This document shows positions 15,891 to 23,304 of a DNA stretch of 64,000 nucleotides, piece by piece (position 1 is the first letter of the stretch; each line of letters starts with the position of its first letter). The notes under the pieces were generated by a model. It was not told the DNA's origin. It searched no databases and saw only the letters and a list, made by a program, of their open reading frames with translations. The stretch spans positions 2,356,001 to 2,420,000 of the forward strand of contig CP001622.1 in NCBI GenBank assembly GCA_000023185.1. The letters are read 5' to 3'. This DNA is from Rhizobium leguminosarum bv. trifolii WSM1325 (GTDB taxonomy: Bacteria; Pseudomonadota; Alphaproteobacteria; Rhizobiales; Rhizobiaceae). Both the position numbers and the translations under genes were made by a program.

Positions 15891-16541
15891 TCAGAACTCC
15901 ACGCCCGGTTGACCCTTGATGCCGGAGCGGAAGGGGTGTTTGACGAGTTCCATCTCGGTCACCAGATCGGCGATTTCGATCAATTCTTCCTTGGCGTTGC
16001 GCCCCGTCAGCACGACATGCGTCATATGGGGCTTCTCGCTCTTCAGAAAGGCGACGACTTCGTTGATGTCGAGATAGTCGTAACGCAACGCGATATTGAT
16101 CTCGTCGAGCAGCACCATGGAATTGCGCTCGTCGCGGATCAGTTCCTTGGCCTTTTCCCAGGCGGCAGAGGCTGCGGCGACATCGCGGGCACGGTCCTGC
16201 GTTTCCCAGGTGAATCCCTCGCCCATCGTGTGGAACTGGCAGAGATCGGAGAAATGCTTCTCGATCAGGTCTCGCTCGCCGGTCCACATCGCGCCCTTGA
16301 TGAACTGCACGACGGCAGACGGCTTGCCATGGGCGATGTGGCGGAAGATCATCCCAAAGGCAGACGAGGACTTGCCCTTGCCCTTGCCGGTATGGACGAT
16401 GATCAGCCCCTTGCCATCCGTCTTGGTGGCCATGATCTTGTCGCGCGCGGCCTTCTTCTTCGCCATCTTCTCGGCGTGGCGCGCATCGTCCTTGCCGCTC
16501 CCGGCTTCTCCGATCTCGGCGTTCGTGGTCTCGTCGCTCAT
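15891..16541 (-). CDS. cobO: Cob(I)yrinic acid a,c-diamide adenosyltransferase CobO
   Basis: A 216-residue CobA/CobO/BtuR-type ATP:corrinoid adenosyltransferase. The P-loop variant is HTGKGKGKSSSAFG (about 50-63). Later motifs are VVQFIKGAMWTGERDL, the LLDEINIALRY segment and VLTGRNAKEELIEIADLV. It attaches the 5'-deoxyadenosyl group to cobalt. A charged, lysine-rich N-terminal extension (about 1-40) precedes the fold, as is usual for CobO. The start overlaps the cobN stop by ATGA, so it closes the cobP-cobW-cobN-cobO operon. Confidence 0.95.
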   Translation of the reverse strand: MSDETTNAEIGEAGSGKDDARHAEKMAKKKAARDKIMATKTDGKGLIIVHTGKGKGKSSSAFGMIFRHIAHGKPSAVVQFIKGAMWTGERDLIEKHFSDLCQFHTMGEGFTWETQDRARDVAAASAAWEKAKELIRDERNSMVLLDEINIALRYDYLDINEVVAFLKSEKPHMTHVVLTGRNAKEELIEIADLVTEMELVKHPFRSGIKGQPGVEF

Positions 16542-19500
16542 TGGTTCACCTCATTCTGTTGTCTGGCGGCCAGGTCGAACCGAGCCGAATTGCTGCGCGG
16601 CGTCCAGAGGCTGCGGTCGATCGCCTCAAGCAGCCGCTCCCTCATCTCGTCGAATGCTGCAGGGTTCTTCTCGATCATGAAATCGCGCACGCCGTCATCG
16701 GCGACGAAGGCCTGGTAGACGGCATCGAAGTGATGTTCGCCGACCGCCCCTGTCGTCGCCGAAAAGGCAAAGAGATAGTCGACGGTGGCGGCGATCTCGG
16801 CCGCCCCCTTGTAGCCGTGGCGCATGACGCCTGCGATCCATTTCGGATTGACGACGCGACCTCGCACGACGCGGCCGATCTCCTCCTCCAGCGAGCGGAT
16901 CACCGGCCGCTCCGGCCTGGAATGGTCGTTGTGATAGATCGAAGGCCGTGCGCCGGTGAGCTGTTCTGTGGCGGCGGCCATGCCGCCCTCGAACTGGTAA
17001 TAATCGTCGCTGTCGAGCAGGTCGTGCTCACGATTGTCCTGGTTCTGAATGACGGCTTGCACCGAGCGCAGCCGTTCTTCGAACAGGCCGCGTTCGGCCT
17101 TGCCCTCCTCGCCGGCGCCATAGGCATAGCTGCCCCAGACGAGATAGGCCTCGGCAAGATCGGCGCGCCGTTCCCAACCCTTCTCGTCGATCAGCGCCTG
17201 CAATCCGGCGCCGTAAGCGCCGGGTTTCGAGCCGAACACACGGTAGCCTGCCCGCCGTTTAGCCGACACCTCGTCGAGGCCGGCGGCCGCAAGCCTAGCT
17301 GCCTCGCCGCGCATCCGCACAGCGATGGGATTGTCGGCTTCGTCCTCTTCAAGCGCGCCGACGGCGCGGATCGCCTTGTCGAACAGCGCAATCTGCTCGG
17401 GAAAGGCATCGCGGAAGAAGCCGGAAATGCGGAGCGTCACGTCGACGCGCGGCCGCCCGAGCATCGCCGGCGGAATGATCTCGTAGCCGGTGACGCGCCG
17501 CGAACTCATGTCCCAGAGCGGCTTGACGCCGATCAGCGCCAGGGCCTGGGCGATATCGTCGCCGCCGGTGCGCATGTTTGACGTGCCCCAGGCCGTCAAC
17601 CCGAAGGAGACAGGCCATTCGCCGTGATCCTGCACATAGCGGCGTACCAGCAACTCCGCCGATTTTTTGCCGAGCTCGTAGGCGGCCGGCGTCGGCACGG
17701 CGCGGCTGTCGACGGAGTAGAAATTCCGCCCGGTCGGCAGTACATCGGGCCGCCCGCGCGTCGGTGCGCCAGAGGGGCCGGGCGCGACGAAGCGGCCGTC
17801 GAGGCCGGCGAGCAGGCCAGCGATTTCGGCCGGCCCGCAGGCCAGAATGGAGGGCTTGAGGCGGGTTTCGATCTCGGAGAGTACACATCTGGTTTGGGAC
17901 CAGAGGGTCGGGCATTCCATCTCACCGGAAACAAACTTTGCCGCCAGCAGTTCGATGCGCTCGACAGTGTCTCCGTTGGTTCGCCATGGAGCATCGAGAA
18001 TATCTGCGAGGATTGCGGGCCGTGGACCGGTCCAGGGAGCGGCCATTTCGGTGTTGAGAGGGTCGAAGATGGAGGCACCCCCCTCTGTCCTGCCGGACAT
18101 CTCCCCCACAAGGGGGGAGATCGGCAAGTCGCTTGGGCTTCCCGAAAAAGAACCGTTTGAAGATGCCGCACCTGCGACACATGAGATTAAGCGAGGCCTC
18201 TCATCCCCGATCTCCCCCCTTGTGGGGGAGATGTCGGGGAGGACAGAGGGGGGTATCCCCCGCATGCCGCCGCCCAAGCCCGCATCCGCCGCAATCGCCC
18301 GGTGCAAACTCGCATCCCCACCCTCGCCCAGCCCGCGCGGCACCCGCGCCAGCGCCACGGTCAGGTCGGTCAGCAGCCGCCCCTCAGGCGACACACCGAA
18401 GACATGCAGCCCGTCGCGGATCTGCATTTCCTTGAGGTCGCAGAGATAGGCATCGAGCTTCTTCAGCGCCTCGCCCTCGCTTTCGCCCTTGGCAATCCCG
18501 GCATCCCGGTCGAGGCCGATATCGGCAACGAGCTCGAGGATCTGCCGGCTGAGCAGACGAATGCGGCGGGGATCGCCGCCGGAGGCCTCGTAATATTCGT
18601 CGACCAGCGCCTCCAGATCCTTGAGCGGTCCGTAGCTCTCGGCCCGCGTCAAAGGCGGTGTCAGGTGGTCGATGATGACGGCGGCAGTGCGGCGCTTGGC
18701 CTGCGTGCCCTCGCCCGGATCGTTGACGATGAAAGGATAGAGGTGCGGCAACGGCCCGAGAATCGCTTCCGGATAACATGTCTCCGACAGCGCCAGCGCC
18801 TTACCCGGCAGCCATTCCAGATTGCCGTGTTTGCCCATATGGATGATCGCATGGGCACCGAACTCGCGGCGCAGGAAAGCATAGAAGGCGAGATAACCGT
18901 GCGGCGGCACGAGATCCGGCGAATGATAACTTTCCTTCGGATCGATATTATAGCCGCGCGCCGGCTGGATGCCGACAAGCACCTCGCCGAAACGCGCGAA
19001 AGGCAGGGCGAAGACGCCCTCGCGAAAATACGGATCGTCTTGCGGATTGCCCCAGCGGGCTCTCACCTCATCTTGAATCTTATCGGGAAGAGATTCCAGG
19101 AAGCTGTTGTACAGACTCAGGGAAAGCGTCTCGCGGATGATCTTTCCATCGGAGCCGGAATTGGTCGGCCCTTCCATCAGGTGGCGGATCAGCGCATCGC
19201 CGTCGGCGGGAATCTCGGCGACCGGATAACCCACAGCCCGCATAGCCTTCAGCACCTCAGTGGTCCCGGCCGGCGTATCCAAGCCGACGCCGTTGCCAAG
19301 TCGACCGTCCCGGTTCGGATAATTCGCCATGACGAGCGCGATGCGCCGGTCATGGGCCGATGTTTTCCGCAGCCGCGCCCAGTTGGCGGCAAGCTCGGCC
19401 GTATAGCGCACCCGCCCGGTATCCGGCTCGCTGGCGACAATATTCGTCTCGACGGCAGCATCGTAGCGCGCTGCCGTCTTGAAGGAGATCGCCCGCGCCA

Positions 19501-20704
19501 GCACCCGGCCATCGACTTCAGGCAGCGCCACGTTCATGCCGAGATCGCGCGCCGACAGGCCCTGCGAGGAAGCCGCCCATGCCTCCCTCGACGAGGCCGA
19601 CAGGATCGCCTGCAACACGATCGCCTCATTCGCCTCCAGCACCGTCGCCTGCCGGTCCGCACCCGGTGCCGAGACGGCAAAGCCCGTGGTGTTGATGACG
19701 ACATCGGGTTTCAGCGTCGAAAACACGCTTTCGAGAATGCCTGTGGAAACCGGATCCTTGAGGCTATAGGCAAAGACCGGCAGCGGGCGGAGGCCGAGTG
19801 TCACCAGCGCTTCGATCAGAGCTTCGATCGGCCCGGTCTCGCCGCTTTGGACGAGGGCGCGGTAGAAGCTGATGGCGACGATGGGGGATGCCTGTTGCGT
19901 CGAGTTCGTAGTACCCCCCTCTGTCCTGCCGGACATCTCCCCCACAAGGGGGGAGATCGGCAAGTCGCTTGGGCTTCGCACAAAAGAAACGTTGGAGGAT
20001 ACCGTGCCTTCGGCCGAGGAGATGGAGCGAGACCTCTCATCCCTGATCTCCCCCCTTGTGGGGGAGATGTCCGGCAGGACAGAGGGGGGTGCCACACCCA
20101 AAGGCGCACCCTGGAGCGAAGCAACAATCCGCCGCCACTCCTCAACCCCGATCAGTCCCCGCCCCGGCCACCAGATGCCAGCCTTCATCAAAGGCACAGC
20201 CGGCGCCGGCTTCTCGGCGCCAGACAGCATCGCCTCGGCATAGTCGAGAAAGGCCCGCGCGTTGGCATCGCCGCCCTCGATCAGATAGGCCCAGAGCGCG
20301 TTGAGATCGTCGAGATCAACGTTGGAGAAAGGCACCAGCCCCGCATCCGGCCTGGCGTCGCCCGGCAGCACCGCGATCAGCGCACCGGCGCGCGCTGCTG
20401 CCGCATGCAGCGCCTCCAGCGCATAGTGGAAATAGCTGGCGCCGCCGAGCGCACGCACGATGATCAGCTTCGCATGCCGCACCGTGCGCTCGACATAGGT
20501 ATCAACAGACATCGGATGCTTGAGGCTCAGCAAGCTGGCGAGCCGGAGCGAAGGCCCCGCCCGGCGCTCGCGATGGGCGGTTGCGATCGCGGCAAGCTCG
20601 CTGTCGGCCGCCGACAGGAACAGGATATCGCCCGGCGTCTGCCCGAGGTCGATTGCCTCCTCGCCGTCGCTGATCGTTCCCTGTTGAGCCAGAAGCAGAT
20701 GCAT
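16538..20704 (-). CDS. cobN: Aerobic cobaltochelatase large subunit CobN with two in-frame repeat insertions
   Basis: A 1388-residue CobN, the large subunit of the ATP-dependent CobNST cobaltochelatase that inserts cobalt into hydrogenobyrinic acid a,c-diamide. Family blocks are clear: ANYPNRDGRLGNGVGLDTPA, HMGKHGNLEWLPGKALALSE, and near the C-terminus NDHSRPERPVIRSLEEEIGR. Two stretches, about residues 205-264 and 817-876, are not CobN. Each reads [15 protein letters not shown], then a variable middle, then [17 protein letters not shown], and is encoded by a 178-bp palindromic repeat. Removing both leaves about 1270 residues, the normal CobN length (1275 in P. denitrificans). The frame is intact, so the protein may still work. 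It overlaps cobO by ATGA and follows cobW by four bases. Confidence 0.95.
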   Translation of the reverse strand: MHLLLAQQGTISDGEEAIDLGQTPGDILFLSAADSELAAIATAHRERRAGPSLRLASLLSLKHPMSVDTYVERTVRHAKLIIVRALGGASYFHYALEALHAAAARAGALIAVLPGDARPDAGLVPFSNVDLDDLNALWAYLIEGGDANARAFLDYAEAMLSGAEKPAPAVPLMKAGIWWPGRGLIGVEEWRRIVASLQGAPLGVAPPSVLPDISPTRGEIRDERSRSISSAEGTVSSNVSFVRSPSDLPISPLVGEMSGRTEGGTTNSTQQASPIVAISFYRALVQSGETGPIEALIEALVTLGLRPLPVFAYSLKDPVSTGILESVFSTLKPDVVINTTGFAVSAPGADRQATVLEANEAIVLQAILSASSREAWAASSQGLSARDLGMNVALPEVDGRVLARAISFKTAARYDAAVETNIVASEPDTGRVRYTAELAANWARLRKTSAHDRRIALVMANYPNRDGRLGNGVGLDTPAGTTEVLKAMRAVGYPVAEIPADGDALIRHLMEGPTNSGSDGKIIRETLSLSLYNSFLESLPDKIQDEVRARWGNPQDDPYFREGVFALPFARFGEVLVGIQPARGYNIDPKESYHSPDLVPPHGYLAFYAFLRREFGAHAIIHMGKHGNLEWLPGKALALSETCYPEAILGPLPHLYPFIVNDPGEGTQAKRRTAAVIIDHLTPPLTRAESYGPLKDLEALVDEYYEASGGDPRRIRLLSRQILELVADIGLDRDAGIAKGESEGEALKKLDAYLCDLKEMQIRDGLHVFGVSPEGRLLTDLTVALARVPRGLGEGGDASLHRAIAADAGLGGGMRGIPPSVLPDISPTRGEIGDERPRLISCVAGAASSNGSFSGSPSDLPISPLVGEMSGRTEGGASIFDPLNTEMAAPWTGPRPAILADILDAPWRTNGDTVERIELLAAKFVSGEMECPTLWSQTRCVLSEIETRLKPSILACGPAEIAGLLAGLDGRFVAPGPSGAPTRGRPDVLPTGRNFYSVDSRAVPTPAAYELGKKSAELLVRRYVQDHGEWPVSFGLTAWGTSNMRTGGDDIAQALALIGVKPLWDMSSRRVTGYEIIPPAMLGRPRVDVTLRISGFFRDAFPEQIALFDKAIRAVGALEEDEADNPIAVRMRGEAARLAAAGLDEVSAKRRAGYRVFGSKPGAYGAGLQALIDEKGWERRADLAEAYLVWGSYAYGAGEEGKAERGLFEERLRSVQAVIQNQDNREHDLLDSDDYYQFEGGMAAATEQLTGARPSIYHNDHSRPERPVIRSLEEEIGRVVRGRVVNPKWIAGVMRHGYKGAAEIAATVDYLFAFSATTGAVGEHHFDAVYQAFVADDGVRDFMIEKNPAAFDEMRERLLEAIDRSLWTPRSNSARFDLAARQQNEVNQ
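18077..18254. repeat. 178-bp palindromic element, copy A, in frame inside cobN
   Basis: Terminal inverted repeats of 46 bases (18077-18122 and 18209-18254, two mismatches) flank an 86-base middle. Each end also folds on itself through ATCTCCCCC/GGGGGAGAT. Read in the cobN frame it is open and gives about 59 residues (about 817-876). The middle is clearly related to copy B. Confidence 0.9.
19913..20090. repeat. 178-bp palindromic element, copy B, in frame inside cobN
   Basis: The terminal inverted repeats of 46 bases (19913-19958 and 20045-20090) are perfect. The length is identical to copy A, the middle again 86 bases. It encodes about cobN residues 205-264 in the same reading frame of the element as copy A. 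Confidence 0.92.
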
Positions 20705-20708
20705 CGGG

Positions 20709-21758
20709 TTACGCCAGCGCTTCGATCGCCGCCCTCACCGCGTCCTGATCCATTTCGTGCAGGCCGATGACGACGAGGCGCGTGGCGCGCTTTTCGCTCG
20801 CGCCCCAGGCGCGGTCGAAATAATGGTCGATGCGGCTGCCGACGGCCTGGAGCTGCAGGCGCATCGGCTTGCCCGAGACATCGACGAAACCCTTGAGACG
20901 CAGCACGTCATGGGCTGATATGATCGTCTTCAGCGCCGCGATGAAGCCGGCGGGATCGGCGACCGGGCCGAGCTCGACGACGAAGCTGTCGAATTCGTCA
21001 TGGTCGTGCGGCGCACCGTCCTCATGCTCCAACTCGTGATGCGACTTGCGATTGGCGATATCGTCCTCCGTGCCGATGCCGAGGCCGAGCAGGATGCCGG
21101 CAGACACCTCGCCGTTCCGTGCCTCGATCATGACAGGCTTGCGGGCGGTGCGGGAGGCGACCTCGTCACGCACCCTGATAAGGCCGGCAGCATCGATCAG
21201 GTCGGTCTTGTTGAGCACGATGAGGTCGGCGCAGGTGAGTTGGTCCTCGAACAGCTCCTCGATCGGGCTTTCGTGATCGAGCGATTCATCCTCGGCACGG
21301 CGCGCATCGACGGCATCATGGTCGTCGGCGAAACGGCCGGCGGCAACCGCAGCGCTGTCGACCACCGTGATGACGCCGTCGACGGTCACCTGCGTGCGGA
21401 TGTCGGGCCAGTTGAAGGCGGCGACCAGCGGCTGCGGCAGGGCAAGCCCCGAAGTCTCGATGACGATATGGTCAGGACGCTGTTCGCGCTCGAGCAGCTT
21501 GGTCATCGTCGGAATGAAGTCATCGGCGACGGTGCAGCAGATGCAGCCATTGGTCAGCTCGATGATATCGTCCTCGGTGCAATTCTCCGCACCGCAGCCC
21601 TTCAGCACATCGCCGTCAACGCCGAGATCGCCGAATTCGTTGATGATCAACGCAATCTTCTTGCCGCCGGCATTGGTGAGCAGGTTGCGGATCATCGTCG
21701 TCTTGCCGGCGCCGAGAAAGCCGGTGATGACGGTTGCGGGGATCTTCTGCTGGTTCAT
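20709..21758 (-). CDS. cobW: CobW-type GTPase/metallochaperone of cobalamin synthesis
   Basis: A 349-residue G3E-family GTPase. The P-loop is ITGFLGAGKTTMIRNLL (about 12-28). The metal-binding CxCC is in TNGCICCTVADDF (about 72-75), with the guanine motif LNKTDL (about 183). A His/Asp-rich stretch (KSHHELEHEDGAPHDHDEFD, about 239-258) is likely to bind metal, and a CobW C-terminal domain follows. It is thought to deliver cobalt to the chelatase. It lies between cobP and cobN with gaps of four bases on both sides. Confidence 0.95.
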   Translation of the reverse strand: MNQQKIPATVITGFLGAGKTTMIRNLLTNAGGKKIALIINEFGDLGVDGDVLKGCGAENCTEDDIIELTNGCICCTVADDFIPTMTKLLEREQRPDHIVIETSGLALPQPLVAAFNWPDIRTQVTVDGVITVVDSAAVAAGRFADDHDAVDARRAEDESLDHESPIEELFEDQLTCADLIVLNKTDLIDAAGLIRVRDEVASRTARKPVMIEARNGEVSAGILLGLGIGTEDDIANRKSHHELEHEDGAPHDHDEFDSFVVELGPVADPAGFIAALKTIISAHDVLRLKGFVDVSGKPMRLQLQAVGSRIDHYFDRAWGASEKRATRLVVIGLHEMDQDAVRAAIEALA

Positions 21759-21762
21759 GGAC

Positions 21763-22272
21763 TTAACCCTTCATTTTCAGCGGCAGGCCTGCCGCGATGA
21801 AATAGACTTCGGCGGCCTTCGCCGCGATCGATTGGTGCAGCCGGCCGGCATGATCGCGAAAATCCCGCGCCATGCGATTGTCGGGCACGATGCCGAGACC
21901 GACCTCATTGGAAACGAAAACGAGCCGCGCTTTCGCGGCGGGCAGGAAATCGGCAAGGGCGGCGAATTCCGCCGCCATGTTCCGCTCCTCCATCATCAGA
22001 TTGGTGATCCAGAGCGTCAGACAGTCGATCAGCACGATGCGCCCCGGTCCGTCGATGGCGGTGAGCTTGCCGACAAGATCGAGCGGCTCCTCATGCGTCG
22101 TCCAGGACGGACCGCGGTCGACCTTGTGTTGGGCGATGCGCGCCTGCATCTCCTCGTCCCATGCGCGGCCGGTCGCAAGGTAATGGCGGTCGAGTCCGGC
22201 GGCCGTCACGAGGTCTTCGGCGAAACGGGATTTGCCGGAGCGTACGCCGCCGAGGATGAAGGTGGCAGTCAT
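21763..22272 (-). CDS. cobP: Adenosylcobinamide kinase/guanylyltransferase CobP
   Basis: A 169-residue bifunctional enzyme (CobU in Salmonella). It has the P-loop [17 protein letters not shown] (about 4-20), the [14 protein letters not shown] block and [14 protein letters not shown]. It phosphorylates adenosylcobinamide and then transfers GMP. I chose the ATG at 22272, which has GAGGGG about nine bases upstream. A TTG at 22278 is only three bases from that sequence. It is the first gene behind the cobalamin riboswitch, separated by about 390 bases that include a third copy of the palindromic element found in cobN. Confidence 0.94.
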   Translation of the reverse strand: MTATFILGGVRSGKSRFAEDLVTAAGLDRHYLATGRAWDEEMQARIAQHKVDRGPSWTTHEEPLDLVGKLTAIDGPGRIVLIDCLTLWITNLMMEERNMAAEFAALADFLPAAKARLVFVSNEVGLGIVPDNRMARDFRDHAGRLHQSIAAKAAEVYFIAAGLPLKMKG

Positions 22273-22349
22273 GCTCAAACGCCCCTCAGGGAGAGTGCGT
22301 AGCCGTGGCTTGTTCCGAGTGCACCTTTCTCGGCTACTGAGGGTGTGAC

Positions 22350-22500
22350 ACCCCCCTCTGTCCTGCCGGACATCTCACCCACAAGGGGGGAGATTGAATC
22401 GCCGAGAGCTTTTCTCCAAACAATTGATGTAGGGCGACGGTCGTGCTGCTTGCCGATCTCCCTCCTTGTGGGGGAGATGTCCGGCAGGACAGAGGGGGGG
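22350..22500. repeat. Palindromic element, copy C, between riboswitch and cobP
   Basis: The same 46-base terminal repeats (22350-22395 and 22455-22500) with a few changes, and a shorter 59-base middle, 151 bases in all. It lies in the untranslated leader of the cobP operon, 77 bases upstream of the ATG. Confidence 0.9.
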
Positions 22501-22663
22501 ACCCAGCATTCGACATAAACGGCCGAAAGCACACCTCTTGCAGCACTGCTTGGAGGCGTCGCGCGCCCTGCACCAGGCCGCGCCGAATTCAATCGTTCAG
22601 CCAAGACAACCTCCGTGCTGGCAACGGGCATAGTGCCCAGGTGTGGGCTTCTCGCCCGGCCGC

Positions 22664-22996
22664 ATGGCAGGTCTCCTGGCTCGCGGTTATCGGCCGCGAT
22701 CGGGGCGGACCGGAAACCGGTCGCCCTGATCGTGCCAGCGGATCATCCTCGCCTTCCCGGCTGCATCAGTGAAAAGGTGGACGATTCGTAGACTTGAGAG
22801 GCGTCCGACCCCGGTTGATCACCATGCATATCCAGTGGCTTTTCCGGCATGTCGCCCATCCCGCCCGCTTGCATGATTGCAAGCCGCCGGCCGGAAGGGC
22901 TTAGTGCCGGATGGAAGACCCTGACCGCTCTACAGTCGCGGGGTCGGCTGTGATGAAGGCGCCCGGCTTGGGTCCGCCCCGTCACATTCCCTTTTC
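22664..22996 (-). promoter_or_regulatory. Cobalamin (AdoCbl) riboswitch of the cobPWNO operon
   Basis: On the minus strand the conserved pieces occur in order: AAAGGGAATGTGAC (around 22981-22995), ACCCCGCGACTGTA (22931-22944), GCCACTG (22833-22839), CCGGGAAGG (22752-22760) and the B12 box GAGCCAGGAGACCTGCC (22666-22682). The aptamer spans about 333 bases, longer than usual because of extended variable arms. It should shut off cobP-cobW-cobN-cobO when coenzyme B12 is abundant. The stretch 22501-22663, before the repeat copy, holds a small GGGCA-CTA-TGCCC hairpin that could be part of the switch. Confidence 0.93.
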
Positions 22997-23024
22997 ATCC
23001 GGAAGGGCGCAACACCGATCCGGA

Positions 23025-23074
23025 ACCATCCGTTATGTCAGGATGGTCAGTCGACCATCCGTTATCGGGATGGT
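23025..23074. repeat. Two tandem hairpins upstream of the cobalamin riboswitch
   Basis: ACCATCC...GGATGGT occurs twice (23025-23047 and 23054-23074), each a perfect seven-base stem, and both loops begin with GTTAT. They lie at the expected promoter side of the riboswitch transcript and may be a tandem operator. Confidence 0.6.
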
Positions 23075-23178
23075 TAGGCAAGCGCAGGGGTGAAGTCAAC
23101 CGGCCTTCACGGCTAGGGAATAGCCGGCCGGTTGGAGCGCCCACGCCAACACGACTTACTCTACCTAAAATATCGTCT

Positions 23179-23202
23179 TTTATCAGAGACTTACGTGATA
23201 AA
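23179..23202. promoter_or_regulatory. Inverted repeat upstream of the ClC channel gene
   Basis: TTTATCA and TGATAAA (23179-23185, 23196-23202) lie in the only AT-rich part of the 23.0-23.3 kb gap, about 100 bases before the channel start. This is a candidate operator or promoter region. The rest of the gap shows nothing I can name. Confidence 0.4.
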
Positions 23203-23304
23203 TATTTATCCCGCGCTCCGGCTTTTCGCCGCAATTGCGTCGCAAGCGGAGTGCCCGACCATCTCCGCCCTTGACCGGGCCTCTCCCCGCCTAGTTGTCT
23301 AGCC

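Noticed and set aside
16538..20704. The extra cobN segments as new protein domains
   Set aside because: Both are encoded by a DNA repeat that also occurs outside any gene (22350-22500), so an inserted element explains them better than a domain gain.
18302..20770. An 822-codon open frame on the plus strand across cobN
   Set aside because: It is antisense to cobN, lacks any family motif, and its composition (Arg/His/Gln/Asp-rich) is what GC-rich antisense reading gives.
22275..22631. A 118-codon frame in the cobP leader that ends at the cobP start
   Set aside because: Half of it is palindromic element copy C. The remainder resembles no family, and it lies between a riboswitch and its first gene.
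22743..22985. An 80-codon frame inside the cobalamin riboswitch
   Set aside because: The conserved riboswitch sequence elements account for this region.
23025..23074. A CRISPR-like repeat
   Set aside because: Only two units, each a self-complementary hairpin, with no unique spacers and no cas genes in the window.
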